Origin: Azospirillum sp051124815
GTDB lineage: Bacteria > Pseudomonadota > Alphaproteobacteria > Azospirillales > Azospirillaceae
Length of the DNA: 64,000 nucleotides
Assembly (NCBI RefSeq): GCF_051124815.1
Contig: NZ_CP118489.1
Location: forward strand, 186,001-250,000
Direction of reading: 5' to 3'
Part shown: one piece after another, positions 8,818 through 17,188 of the stretch
Position numbering within the stretch: the stretch's first letter is position 1
Layout of the letters: each line of letters begins with the position of its first letter
The notes under the pieces: generated by a model
Seen by the model: the letters and a program-made list of their open reading frames with translations, nothing else
Databases searched by the model: none
What the model was told of the DNA's origin: nothing
Program-made: the position numbers and the translations under genes

Positions 8818-10263
8818 TCAGGCCGTGGCGCTGGTCAGACGGCGCAACCGTTTCAGCTGCACCAGTCCCGTCAGCACCGCCATGGCCGCATAGACCGCGA
8901 CCATCGCCACGCTGCCGATGACGAAATGCACCAGTGCCGGCGTCCGGTCGAACAGCGGGGCGGCGAAACGGTCGAGCGCGACCGCTGCGGCGACGGCGGC
9001 GACGGCGCACAGCAGCGCCTTGGCGGCGATGCCTCCATACAGCTCGCCCACCGTCTGCCGGTGGATCCAGGCGATGGCGACCGTGGCGGCCAGTTCCGCG
9101 GTGAAGGTCGCCATCGCGGCCCCCTCGATGCCGTAGCGGGGGATCCACCAGATGTTCAGTGCGGCGTTGAGCGCGCCGCCCGACAGCATGGCGATCATGT
9201 AGCCGGTCTGCCGGTGCCAGACGAGCAGCGGATTGCCCAGGATCATGTTCGCGTAGACCACCGCCGAGGCCAGCATCAGCAGCCGCAAGGCCAGCGTCGC
9301 CGGGGCGTAGGCATCGCCGAACAGCGTGCCCAGGATGGACGGCGCCAATGCCAGGCCGCCGGCGATGACCAGTCCGCCGACCGCCAGCATGACGGAGGCA
9401 TAGGCCCGCATGCGGTCGCGCATCGGCCCCAGTTCGCCATAGGCGGCCGCCAGCTGCGGCAGGAAGGCGTTCATCACGATGTTGCCGACCAGATTCGCCA
9501 GCGTCTGGATCTTCACGGCCGCGCTGTACCAGCCGACCTCGGTGTGCGGGGCCAGGAAGCCCAGCATCACCACATCCAGATGGGTGAAGATCGCCCAGGC
9601 GAAGACGCCGACCGCCATCGGCGTCGCCGCCGTCAGGATCTCACGCCATACCTTCAGGTCGACCCGTGGGCGCAGCGTGCCGAAGTCGCGGCGGAAGCGG
9701 CCGATCATCACCAGCGCGTTCACGGTGATCGATCCGCCGGTGATGGCGGCTGCGGTGATGGCGTCCTCAGGCCCACGCACCAGCAGGAAGACGAGAAGCA
9801 TCGAACCGATGGAGGTGCCGATCTCGCGCGTGGCGATCACCCCCATCTTCTCGGTCGCCTGATAAACAAAGTCGAGCACCAGGGCGTTCCCGAGCAGCTG
9901 GACCGCCTGCACCAGAAGAACCGCCTTCACCTCCATCGGTTTGTCCAGGGACAGGATGAAGGCGGCATAGAGGGCGCCCACCACCAGCGCCAGAACGGTG
10001 CGCAGGGTCAGCACATGCTCGGACAGCTCGGCCGCCTGCTCCCTGTCACGGGCGATCTCGCGGATGGCGTAGGTGGAGAGGCCCATGTTCACGAACAGCG
10101 CCGCATAGGCCATCAGCGAGGTGCCGAAGCCCAGCACGCCGAAACTGTCCGGTCCCAGCACCCGCGCGGTCCAGGCCGCGGTGACCAGCCCGCTCGCCAT
10201 CGTCGCCGTCTTGGCGGCGGCAAGGGCGCGGATGTTCCGGAAGATGCGGTGTCCAGCCGACAT
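8818..10263 (-). CDS. Polysaccharide flippase (Wzx/MATE-like oligosaccharide translocase)
   Basis: 481 residues, almost entirely hydrophobic, with about 12-14 predicted membrane segments. The N-terminus FRNIRALAAAKTATMASGLVTAAWTARVLG (shown here only in part: FRNIRALAAAKTATMASG) and the following LGPDSFGVLGFGTSLMAY are typical of the RfbX/Wzx group. Its expected role is to flip lipid-linked repeat units across the inner membrane. It is encoded between the BY-kinase gene and the nucleotide-sugar genes. No Wzy polymerase is recognisable in the window, so that partner must lie elsewhere if the system is Wzx/Wzy-dependent. Confidence 0.85.
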   Translation of the reverse strand: MSAGHRIFRNIRALAAAKTATMASGLVTAAWTARVLGPDSFGVLGFGTSLMAYAALFVNMGLSTYAIREIARDREQAAELSEHVLTLRTVLALVVGALYAAFILSLDKPMEVKAVLLVQAVQLLGNALVLDFVYQATEKMGVIATREIGTSIGSMLLVFLLVRGPEDAITAAAITGGSITVNALVMIGRFRRDFGTLRPRVDLKVWREILTAATPMAVGVFAWAIFTHLDVVMLGFLAPHTEVGWYSAAVKIQTLANLVGNIVMNAFLPQLAAAYGELGPMRDRMRAYASVMLAVGGLVIAGGLALAPSILGTLFGDAYAPATLALRLLMLASAVVYANMILGNPLLVWHRQTGYMIAMLSGGALNAALNIWWIPRYGIEGAAMATFTAELAATVAIAWIHRQTVGELYGGIAAKALLCAVAAVAAAVALDRFAAPLFDRTPALVHFVIGSVAMVAVYAAMAVLTGLVQLKRLRRLTSATA

Positions 10264-10314
10264 TCATGGGCTCTTCAGTGGTTCAAAACGTCACGTTGCA
10301 TGGCGCAAAACGCC

Positions 10315-10341
10315 CTCTCCCGCCCTTTCGGGGCGGGAGAG
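10315..10341. terminator. Hairpin between the BY-kinase and flippase genes
   Basis: CTCTCCCGCCC and GGGCGGGAGAG form a perfect 11-bp stem with a 5-nt loop. There is no strong U-tract on the minus strand. It could attenuate read-through from the kinase gene into the flippase gene. It resembles the arms of the larger palindromic repeats in this window and may be a partial copy. Confidence 0.55.
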
Positions 10342-10352
10342 AAGGGTCTTTC

Positions 10353-12626
10353 TCAGTTCGCGTAGTAGCGGCGGTAGCCGTGGTAGCGTCCGCTGTCCGG
10401 GAACTCGTATTGGGCATGGCGGCGGGTATCGACCTGACTGAACAGGACGCCCACCACCTCGCCGCCGGCCTCGATCACCTCCTTCAGGCCGGCCATGGCG
10501 GTGCCCCGCTTGGTCATGCCCCAGCGGACGATGAAGACGGTCTGGTCGGCGAGCGCCGCCAGCAGCTTGCCTTCCGACACCGCCAGCACCGGCGGCGAAT
10601 CAAGCACGATGCGGTCGTAGTTGACCGACAGGCGCGACAGCAGCTGGTGCATGGCCGACGACCCCAGGGCATCCTGCGGCAGCGACGGACCATGGCCGGC
10701 GACGATGACGTGCAGGCCGGTGCGCGGATCGACCTGGATCGCGTCCTCCAGCGCCGCGGTGCCGGCCAGCACCTCCGACAGGCCGCGGTTGTTGGACAGA
10801 CCCAGCATCTCGTGCAGGCTCTTCCGCCGCAGGTCGCAATCGACCAGGATCGTCCGCTGGCCGGCATTGGCGCAGGTGCGGGCGAAGGCCGCGGCGACGG
10901 AGCTTTTGCCCTCGCCCGGAACCGAGGAGCTGAACAGGATCACCCGGTGCCGCCCGTCGGGATTGGCGAGCAGAAGCGAGGTGCGCAGGTTCTGCATCGA
11001 TTCCGCGAAGGCGGAGATCGGCTTGTCGACCACATAGGCGGCCGGCGAACCGCCGAAGCGCGGGATGCGCGGCACGATGCCCAGGCTGCGCACGCCGGTC
11101 GCCAGTTCGAACTGGTGCGGGCTGCGGAAACCGCCGTCGGCCCGTTCGCGCAGCATGGCCAGCAGCACGCCCAGCGTGCCGGACGCCACCAGCGCCAGCA
11201 GCAGGATCAGCTTGCGGTTGGGCTGCGACGGGTCGAGCGGGATCGCCGCCTCCGACACCACGCGGGCGTCGGGCTGGCGCATGTCGGTCTGCGCCGCGAT
11301 CTGCTGCGAGCGGGTCAGCAGGGATTCATACATCGCCTGGGCGGTGCTGGCGTCGCGTTCCAGCGTGCGCAGGCCGACGGTCGCCTGCTGCTGCTGGTTC
11401 TGCTTGACCTCGGCCTGATCCAGGCTGGCCTTCAGCGCCTGCTCGCGGCCCTTCGCCAGTTCGACCTCGTTGCTGAGGTTGGAGACGATCTTGCCGACGT
11501 CGGCCTTGATCTGGCCTTGCAGGTCGCGCAGCTGGCTCTGCAGGGCCTGCAGCATCGGGTGCTTGGCGCCGTAGCGGTTGGTGGCGTCGGCGATCTGGCG
11601 CTGCAGATCGACCTCACGCTCGCGCAGCGCCTGGATCAGCGGGGAGCCCAGCACGTCGCCGACCGCCGAGGCGCCGCGCGGCGAATTCGCCATCGCGGTG
11701 ACGTCGCGCAGCTTGGTTTCCGCCTCCTGCCGCTTGGTGCGGGCCAGGATATAGTCGGTGTTGAGCTGGCTCAGCTGCTGGCCGACAACCGTGCTCTCGT
11801 TGTTGGACGAGGTGGTCAGGCCATGCTCTGTCCGGTATTTCTCCACCGCGTCGCCGGTTGTCTGCGCCTCCTTGCGCAGGTCGGCCAGCCGTTCCTCCAG
11901 CCACTGGGTGGCCCGCTTGGACGCCTTGAACTTCTCGTCCAGCTGGTCGACCAGATAGAGGTCGGCCATGGTGTTGGCGATCAGCGACGCCTTGCGCGGG
12001 TCCTCGCTGTCGAAGCTGACGGCGATGACGTAGGAGCGTCCCTGCGGCCGGACCGAGGTGTTGTCGAGCACCGCATTGACCACCGAGGTCATCTGGTTGC
12101 GCTCGACCTCCTCCGGCGACAGCGGCACGCCGCTGCTCTGCTTCCAGCTGTCGGGGATCCAGTTGCGCGGATTCAGCGCGGCGAGCCATCCGGGCGGCGG
12201 CGGACGCAGCGCCGAATTGAACTCCGGATCGTTCATCAGCTTCAGCTTGGTCACCACCTTTTCGGCGAAGGCCGGCGACTTCAGGATCGCGACCTCGCTC
12301 TGCAGCGCGCTGATGTCGGGAGTCATGTCGGACACCACGCCCTCGAAATTCAGGACGGTGTTCTTGCGGTGCTCGACCATGATCAGGGTTTCGGCGGTGT
12401 AGAGCGGCGTCATCCGGAAGGCGATCAGGGCCGCCAGCCCGGTGCCGAGCACGATCACCGTGCCGATCAGCAGCTTGTGCCGGCGCAGCAGGCCTGTTGT
12501 CCGGCGCACGGCACTGGCGGCGCTGGCCGACAGATCGTAAGAGATTCCGGGGGAGGCGGAACCGGAGCCCCGCCGAGACTCAGGGGTATTGCGTCGGGGT
12601 TGTTCCTGAAGTTCCTGGGTGGCCAA
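10353..12626 (-). CDS. Exopolysaccharide chain-length determinant / BY-type tyrosine kinase (Wzc/ExoP-like)
   Basis: About 757 residues. An N-terminal membrane segment (IGTVIVLGTGLAALIAF) is followed by the Wzz domain, a long coiled-coil periplasmic region, and a second membrane segment near LILLLALVASGTLGVLLAM. The cytoplasmic kinase has Walker A VPGEGKSSVAAAFA, Walker A' ILVDCDLRRKS and Walker B IVLDSPPVLAV. The C-terminus carries a five-tyrosine cluster, the autophosphorylation tail of BY-kinases. The start is a TTG at 12626 after AGGAGGA; the open frame runs further but would overlap the divergent Crp gene. It controls polymer length and export. Confidence 0.92.
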   Translation of the reverse strand: MATQELQEQPRRNTPESRRGSGSASPGISYDLSASAASAVRRTTGLLRRHKLLIGTVIVLGTGLAALIAFRMTPLYTAETLIMVEHRKNTVLNFEGVVSDMTPDISALQSEVAILKSPAFAEKVVTKLKLMNDPEFNSALRPPPPGWLAALNPRNWIPDSWKQSSGVPLSPEEVERNQMTSVVNAVLDNTSVRPQGRSYVIAVSFDSEDPRKASLIANTMADLYLVDQLDEKFKASKRATQWLEERLADLRKEAQTTGDAVEKYRTEHGLTTSSNNESTVVGQQLSQLNTDYILARTKRQEAETKLRDVTAMANSPRGASAVGDVLGSPLIQALREREVDLQRQIADATNRYGAKHPMLQALQSQLRDLQGQIKADVGKIVSNLSNEVELAKGREQALKASLDQAEVKQNQQQQATVGLRTLERDASTAQAMYESLLTRSQQIAAQTDMRQPDARVVSEAAIPLDPSQPNRKLILLLALVASGTLGVLLAMLRERADGGFRSPHQFELATGVRSLGIVPRIPRFGGSPAAYVVDKPISAFAESMQNLRTSLLLANPDGRHRVILFSSSVPGEGKSSVAAAFARTCANAGQRTILVDCDLRRKSLHEMLGLSNNRGLSEVLAGTAALEDAIQVDPRTGLHVIVAGHGPSLPQDALGSSAMHQLLSRLSVNYDRIVLDSPPVLAVSEGKLLAALADQTVFIVRWGMTKRGTAMAGLKEVIEAGGEVVGVLFSQVDTRRHAQYEFPDSGRYHGYRRYYAN

Positions 12627-12846
12627 AGGGTCCTCCTCGCGTAACGACCAGAAGCGCGGCCATAGGACCGTCCGTTGGTCCGATCCTCCATTCCGGGCAG
12701 CGGCTGCTGTCCGGCGGGCAGGCTCGGCGGTTCGTCCGATTGGCTGAAACGCAGTGTTAGTCCAGCCGTTGCATCGGCCATCCAGTGCATGAGGCGAGCA
12801 ATGGGCGCGCAGTGGGTAGCCTTCCTGACCCTGTTGCAGTGCAGTA

Positions 12847-12875
12847 TGGACCGTCGAAGCAGGACCGGTGATAAT
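12847..12875 (+). promoter_or_regulatory. Candidate sigma-70 promoter for the Crp/Fnr gene
   Basis: TGGACC and GATAAT are separated by 17 bp, and the -10 hexamer ends 26 bp before the ATG at 12902. The 275-bp region from 12627 to 12901 is otherwise empty and must also hold the promoter of the divergent kinase gene. This is a consensus match only. Confidence 0.4.
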
Positions 12876-12901
12876 GGGGGTTACTCGGAAGGACAGGTTC
12901 C

Positions 12902-13576
12902 ATGACGTTCGATCGCACCGGCTGGACCGCGGAAATCCCGGCGCTTTTCCCGACATTGGCGAAGCTTGACCCGGATCAGGCCGCCCATCTCGCCAACGCC
13001 GGCCGGCGGGTGAACGTTCCGCGCGGAACCGTCCTGTTCCGCGCCGGCGACCGTTGTCACACCTTCCTGATGGTGCTGGACGGCGCGGTGCGGGTGCAGA
13101 TGGCGTCGGAGACCGGACGCGAGATCGTGCTGTACCGCGTCGGCCGCGGCGAGACCTGCATCGTCACCACCGCCTGCCTGCTGACCGACAAGCCCTACAG
13201 CGCCGAGGCGGTGGCGGAGACCGACATCGACGCGGTGGCGCTGGCGGCCGGCCCCTTCCACGATCTGGTGGCGCGCTCCGCCGCCTTCCGCGACTTCGTC
13301 TTCGCCTCCTTCGGCAACCGGCTGACCGGCATGATGATGCTGATCGAGGAGGTCGCATTCGGCCGCGTCGACCTGCGCCTCGCCCGCTTCCTGGCCGACC
13401 GCCGCGACGGCACGGGCGGCCTCGACACCACACATCAGGCGCTGGCGGTGGAACTGGGCACCGCGCGCGAGGTGGTGAGCCGCCAATTGAAGGAGTTCGA
13501 GCGCCGCGGCTTCGTGGCGCTGTCCCGCGGCCGCATCCAGGTGCTCGACCCGGCGGCCTTGCTGGACATCGGGTGA
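12902..13576 (+). CDS. Crp/Fnr family transcriptional regulator
   Basis: 224 residues. An N-terminal cyclic-nucleotide-type beta-roll (residues about 25-115, with VPRGTVLFRAGDRCHTFLMV and GREIVLYRVGRGE) leads to a dimerisation helix. The C-terminal winged helix reads HQALAVELGTAREVVSRQLK. The Fnr-type N-terminal iron-sulfur cysteines are absent, so it is not a classical oxygen sensor. AAGGACAG precedes the ATG at 12902. It is divergent from the BY-kinase gene and upstream of a small orphan and a DUF2892 gene. Either could be its target (inference). Confidence 0.87.
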   Translation: MTFDRTGWTAEIPALFPTLAKLDPDQAAHLANAGRRVNVPRGTVLFRAGDRCHTFLMVLDGAVRVQMASETGREIVLYRVGRGETCIVTTACLLTDKPYSAEAVAETDIDAVALAAGPFHDLVARSAAFRDFVFASFGNRLTGMMMLIEEVAFGRVDLRLARFLADRRDGTGGLDTTHQALAVELGTAREVVSRQLKEFERRGFVALSRGRIQVLDPAALLDIG

Positions 13577-13689
13577 TCCGGAAAATATGCCTTTTAGCCT
13601 ATACGTACTTTACCGTAGGCATAGACCCTGATATTGTTAATCAGCTAGATTGTATAGGGTACGTTCATACTTTGGACGGAGAAGTCATC

Positions 13690-13866
13690 ATGCCGCACCG
13701 TCAGGATACCCCCACCGTCTGCGCGATCCGGCAAATCCGCACTCTTAGCCGTGAGAGCCATGATTTGCACACGCGCGAAGCGCTGCTGCGGGTTGAGCGC
13801 CGGATGATCGAATTGCTGGAAGACCACATGCCTCCAGTTCAATTGGAATCCCATCCGCATAGCTGA
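13690..13866 (+). CDS. Small hypothetical protein (58 residues)
   Basis: Starts MPHRQDTPTVCAIRQIRTLS and ends QLESHPHS. It is charged and soluble, with one predicted helix (REALLRVERRMIELLEDH), and I do not recognise a family. GGACGGAGAAG is well placed before the ATG at 13690. The 110 bp before it are markedly AT-richer than the genome norm, which suggests its own promoter or acquired DNA. Codon choice within the frame is also less GC-extreme than in neighbouring genes. It probably is translated, but this rests on ribosome site and position only. Confidence 0.55.
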   Translation: MPHRQDTPTVCAIRQIRTLSRESHDLHTREALLRVERRMIELLEDHMPPVQLESHPHS

Positions 13867-13971
13867 GCATGGCCCGGATTCCATACCGCCTGCAGTGTGA
13901 CTCCGTCACAGACCGGTTGCGGTCAAAGGCGTAGACCGGTGTCATCATCGTCAGAAACGACAGGTGCCGCC

Positions 13972-14175
13972 ATGTTTTGCGTCAATATGGGCCCGGTGGA
14001 TCGCGCGTTGCGCGCCATCGTCGGGCTGATCCTGATTTCACTGACCGTCGTCGGGCCGCAAACCCTGTGGGGACTGGTCGGGCTGGTGCCGCTGCTGACC
14101 GCCGTCGTCGGCTTTTGCCCGGCCTATCTGCCGCTCGGCATCAAGACCTGCCGGACGGAAGACCGCACCGCCTGA
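13972..14175 (+). CDS. DUF2892 (YgaP-like) small inner-membrane protein
   Basis: 67 residues: MFCVNMGPVDRALRAIVGLI at the start, then two hydrophobic helices separated by a short turn (LTVVGPQTLWGLVGLVPLL), and a C-terminal FCPAYLPLGIKTCR. The FCPAYxPxGxxTC ending is the mark of DUF2892. In YgaP this domain is the membrane anchor of a rhodanese; here the rhodanese part is absent. AGGTG lies just before the ATG. A strong hairpin follows. Its nearness to a Crp-type regulator recalls sulfur or redox stress modules, but that is only suggestive. Confidence 0.8.
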   Translation: MFCVNMGPVDRALRAIVGLILISLTVVGPQTLWGLVGLVPLLTAVVGFCPAYLPLGIKTCRTEDRTA

Positions 14176-14195
14176 GCGGTGCCCCGGCCAGACAT

Positions 14196-14233
14196 GCGAA
14201 CGGCCCGCTCCCTTCGGGGGGCGGGCCGTTCGC
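14196..14233. terminator. Bidirectional hairpin between DUF2892 and regA
   Basis: A 17-bp stem with one G-T wobble and a TTCG tetraloop (14213-14216) lies between two convergent genes. There is no long U-tract in either direction. UUCG-capped stems of this length are typical terminators in high-GC genomes. Confidence 0.8.
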
Positions 14234-14257
14234 GTTTCTCGCCGAAGCCGCGGATCG

Positions 14258-14854
14258 TCAGGCGCGCGGGGCGTGCTTGTTCAGGATGCGCTGCAGGGTG
14301 CGGCGGTGCATCTTCAGGCGGCGCGCGGTCTCGGAGACGTTGCGGTCGCACTGTTCGAAGACGCGCTGGATGTGCTCCCAGCGGACGCGGTCGGCCGACA
14401 TCGGGTTTTCCGGCGGCTGCGGCAGCGGCCGGCCGTCGGCCAGCAGCGCCGACTCCACCGCGTCGGCATCGGCCGGCTTCGGCAGGTAATCGACGGCGCC
14501 GGCCTTCACCGCGGCGACGGCGGTGGCGATGTTGCCGTAGCCGGTCAGCATGACGACGCGGGCGTCGGGGCGGGCGTCGCGCAGGGCCGCCACCACGTCC
14601 AGCCCGTTGCCGTCGCCCAGCCGCAGATCGACCACCGCGAAGGCAGGGGCGGATTCCTGCGCTACCTCGATGCCGAGTTGGACGCAGTCGACCGCGACGA
14701 CGTTGAAGCCGCGCTTCTCCATGGCGCGGGCCAGCCGCGTGCGGAAGGGGGCGTCGTCGTCGACGATCAGGAGGCTGCGGGTGACGTCGCCAGTGAATGT
14801 CAGTTTGACGGCATCGCCCGACAGCAGGTCATCGGTTGTTTTGAGGGTGTCCAC
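14258..14854 (-). CDS. regA: Redox response regulator RegA (ActR/PrrA)
   Basis: 198 residues. The receiver domain has the acidic pocket VDDDAPF, the phospho-acceptor Asp76 in VVDLRLGDG and the switch Lys in YLPKPAD. A short linker leads to the Fis-type helix-turn-helix VSETARRLKMHRRTLQRIL, nearly invariant in RegA/PrrA/ActR. It starts with GTG at 14854 after TGAGG, 9 nt after regB. Phosphorylated RegA controls genes for photosynthesis, nitrogen fixation, carbon fixation and respiration in related bacteria. The exact regulon here cannot be inferred. Confidence 0.93.
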   Translation of the reverse strand: MDTLKTTDDLLSGDAVKLTFTGDVTRSLLIVDDDAPFRTRLARAMEKRGFNVVAVDCVQLGIEVAQESAPAFAVVDLRLGDGNGLDVVAALRDARPDARVVMLTGYGNIATAVAAVKAGAVDYLPKPADADAVESALLADGRPLPQPPENPMSADRVRWEHIQRVFEQCDRNVSETARRLKMHRRTLQRILNKHAPRA

Positions 14855-14863
14855 CGTGAAACC

Positions 14864-16258
14864 TCATTTCTTGGCGTTGATGGTCTTCCAGCGCACGGAA
14901 ATCCGTGCACCCGTTCCGCCCTGGTTGGGATGCCCGCCGGCGGTCTGGTCAGCGGGCGGAGCGCTGTCCGGCGGATTGTTGCTGTAGCGCACGGTCGCGC
15001 CGGTCTTTTCCAGCAGCGTCTGCGCGATGAAGATGCCCAGCCCCATATGGCCGCCGCCCGTCTGCCCCTTCGGGCCGGAGCGTTCGCCGCGCACCGACAG
15101 GTACGGCTCGCCGATGCGGCCCAGCAGATGGGACGGGAAGCCCGGACCGTCGTCCATCACCGTGATGGTGACGCCGCGCCCGTCCCAGGCGGCGGCGACC
15201 GTCACCTTGTGGCGGGCGAACTGGTGGGCGTTCTGGATGAAGTTGCCGATGCCGTGGATGATCTCCGGGCTGCGGCGCAGGAAGGGCTCCTCCGCCTCGC
15301 CGACCGGGTGGGGTTCCACGACGAAGTCGATGTGTCCAAGACGATGGGGCGCCGCGGCGGCCTCGATCAGCGTGGTCAGCGGCAGCCGTTCGAACGGGTC
15401 GCCGCCGTCGGCTTCGGGCTTGCGCGCCAGATCGGCCAGGATCTCGCGGCAGCGCATCACCTGGCTCTGCAGAAGCTCGACATCCTCGCCATAGGGGCTG
15501 TCGGGCGGCAGGTCGCGCGCCAGCTCCTTCGCCACCACGGCGATGGTGCCGAGCGGCGAGCCCAGCTCGTGCGCGGCGGCGGCGGCGAGCGCCCCCAGCG
15601 CCCCCAACCGCTGTTCGCGGGCGAGCGCCACCTGCGAGGCGGCGAGCGCGTCGGCGAAGCGCCGCGCCTCGGCGGCGACGCGGAAGACGTAGCCGGCGAT
15701 GAAGACCGACGACACCGACAGCGACAGCCAGACACCGAAGGCGTAGAGCGGCGCCATCGAGCGCACCGGCTCCTCCCACGGCAGCGGGAAGTGCCAGAGG
15801 GCGAGCGCGGTCAGGCAGATCAGGTTCAGCCCGGTCAGCAGCACCGTGCTGTAGCGCGACAGGATGGCCGCACCGACGGTCATCGGCGCCAGCAGCAGGA
15901 TGGCGAAGGGGTTGCTCAACCCGCCGGTCAGATAGAGCAGCAGCGTCAGCTGCAGCATGTCGTAGCTGAGATACAGCGCCGCGTCGCGGTCGGCCAGCCG
16001 CAGCCGGCCGCCGCGCTGGGCCATCGCCACCACGTTCAGCAGGGCCGACGCGCTGATGGCGGCCAGCACCGGCCCCAGCGGCAGCGGGAAGCCCAGCCCG
16101 AGATTGACGAAGGCGACCGCGGCCAGTTGCCCCAGCACCGCGACCCAGCGGATCAGGATCAGCGTGCGCAGCGTGATGCGGCCGTCGGGCTGCGCCCATT
16201 GCGGCGGCGGCGGAGCGACCGGGAACGGCGCGGTCAGCGTGCTGGCCATCGTCACCAT
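14864..16258 (-). CDS. regB: Redox sensor histidine kinase RegB (ActS/PrrB)
   Basis: 464 residues with six N-terminal membrane segments. The quinone-binding heptapeptide GGLSNPF is at residues 112-118. The H-box AHELGSPLG has His230, and the redox Cys270 lies in MRCREILADL, matching the position of RegB Cys265. ATP-binding boxes are GIGNFIQNAH, DDGPGFP and GHMGLGIFIAQ. All features point to ubiquinone and thiol redox sensing. The senC gene found between regB and regA in Rhodobacter is absent. Two in-frame ATGs 9 nt apart (16258 and 16249) are possible starts. Confidence 0.95.
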   Translation of the reverse strand: MVTMASTLTAPFPVAPPPPQWAQPDGRITLRTLILIRWVAVLGQLAAVAFVNLGLGFPLPLGPVLAAISASALLNVVAMAQRGGRLRLADRDAALYLSYDMLQLTLLLYLTGGLSNPFAILLLAPMTVGAAILSRYSTVLLTGLNLICLTALALWHFPLPWEEPVRSMAPLYAFGVWLSLSVSSVFIAGYVFRVAAEARRFADALAASQVALAREQRLGALGALAAAAAHELGSPLGTIAVVAKELARDLPPDSPYGEDVELLQSQVMRCREILADLARKPEADGGDPFERLPLTTLIEAAAAPHRLGHIDFVVEPHPVGEAEEPFLRRSPEIIHGIGNFIQNAHQFARHKVTVAAAWDGRGVTITVMDDGPGFPSHLLGRIGEPYLSVRGERSGPKGQTGGGHMGLGIFIAQTLLEKTGATVRYSNNPPDSAPPADQTAGGHPNQGGTGARISVRWKTINAKK

Positions 16259-16336
16259 GATCCTTGTCCCCGGCCTGCATGCATCTGGATCGTATGCCCC
16301 TGGCGGTTGCGGCGGACGCCGCCATATTCTGTGCCC

Positions 16337-17188
16337 ATGCCCGAGCAGATCATGACCGAGCCAACCATGACGTCCCGCCCCTCGACCGCCTTATCGTCCG
16401 CCATCCGGGCCGACGGGCTGACCAAGCGCTTCCCGACTCCGGACGGGCGGGAGGTGACGGCGGTCGACGCCATCGCCTTCACCGTGCCGCGCGGCAGCGT
16501 CACCGGCCTTCTCGGCGGCAACGGGGCGGGCAAGACGACGACCATCTCGATGCTGCTGGGGCTTTTGCTGCCGACGGCCGGGACGGTGGAGATCCTGGGC
16601 GTCGACATGGCGCGCCACCGGCATGCCGTGCTTCCGCGCATGAACTTCTCCTCCCCCTACGTCGAGCTGCCCCATCGGCTGACGGTGCGGGAGAACCTTA
16701 CCGTCTATGCCCACCTCTACGGTTTGACATGCGTCAAAAAGCGCGTCCAAGAATTGGCCGAGCATCTTGACCTGTCGCGTTTTCTCGATCGCCCGTCCGG
16801 CGGGCTGTCTGCGGGGCAGAAAACCCGCGTTGCCCTTGCGAAGGCTTTGCTCAACGATCCGGAAGTTTTGCTGCTGGACGAGCCGACGGCCTCGCTCGAC
16901 CCCGACACCGCCGACTGGATCCGCACATATCTTGAGCGGTACCGCCTGCGCACCGGCGCCACCATCCTGCTTGCCTCCCACAACATGCTGGAGGTGGAGC
17001 GGCTGTGCGACGGCGTGCTGATGATGCGGCAGGGCCGGATCGTCGACCGCGGCGCCCCCTCCGCCCTGGTCGCCCGCTATGGCCGCCAGACGCTGGAGGA
17101 GGTGTTCCTCGATATCGCCCGCGCATCCGGCGGCGTTGAACCCGATGGGCGCACCCTCACCGGGGAGACCGCCGATGCAGCCGAATGA
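16337..17188 (+). CDS. ABC transporter ATP-binding protein (NodI-like exporter type)
   Basis: 283 residues. The nucleotide-binding domain shows Walker A GGNGAGKTTT, the Q-loop region MNFSSPYVELP, the signature LSAGQKTRVALAKAL, Walker B VLLLDEPTASLD and the H-loop ASHNM. The C-terminal tail LEEVFLDIAR is typical of NodI/CcmA-like exporters. ATG codons at 16337, 16352 and 16367 are all in frame; the first is used, without a strong ribosome site. It overlaps the permease gene by 14 nt, so the two form one exporter. Only 78 bp separate it from divergent regB. The substrate is unknown. Confidence 0.9.
   Translation: MPEQIMTEPTMTSRPSTALSSAIRADGLTKRFPTPDGREVTAVDAIAFTVPRGSVTGLLGGNGAGKTTTISMLLGLLLPTAGTVEILGVDMARHRHAVLPRMNFSSPYVELPHRLTVRENLTVYAHLYGLTCVKKRVQELAEHLDLSRFLDRPSGGLSAGQKTRVALAKALLNDPEVLLLDEPTASLDPDTADWIRTYLERYRLRTGATILLASHNMLEVERLCDGVLMMRQGRIVDRGAPSALVARYGRQTLEEVFLDIARASGGVEPDGRTLTGETADAAE

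Noticed and set aside
14273..16336. Long plus-strand upstream extension of the ABC ATPase gene
   Set aside because: The extension is antisense to regA and regB and has no recognisable domain; the ATPase begins around 16337-16367.
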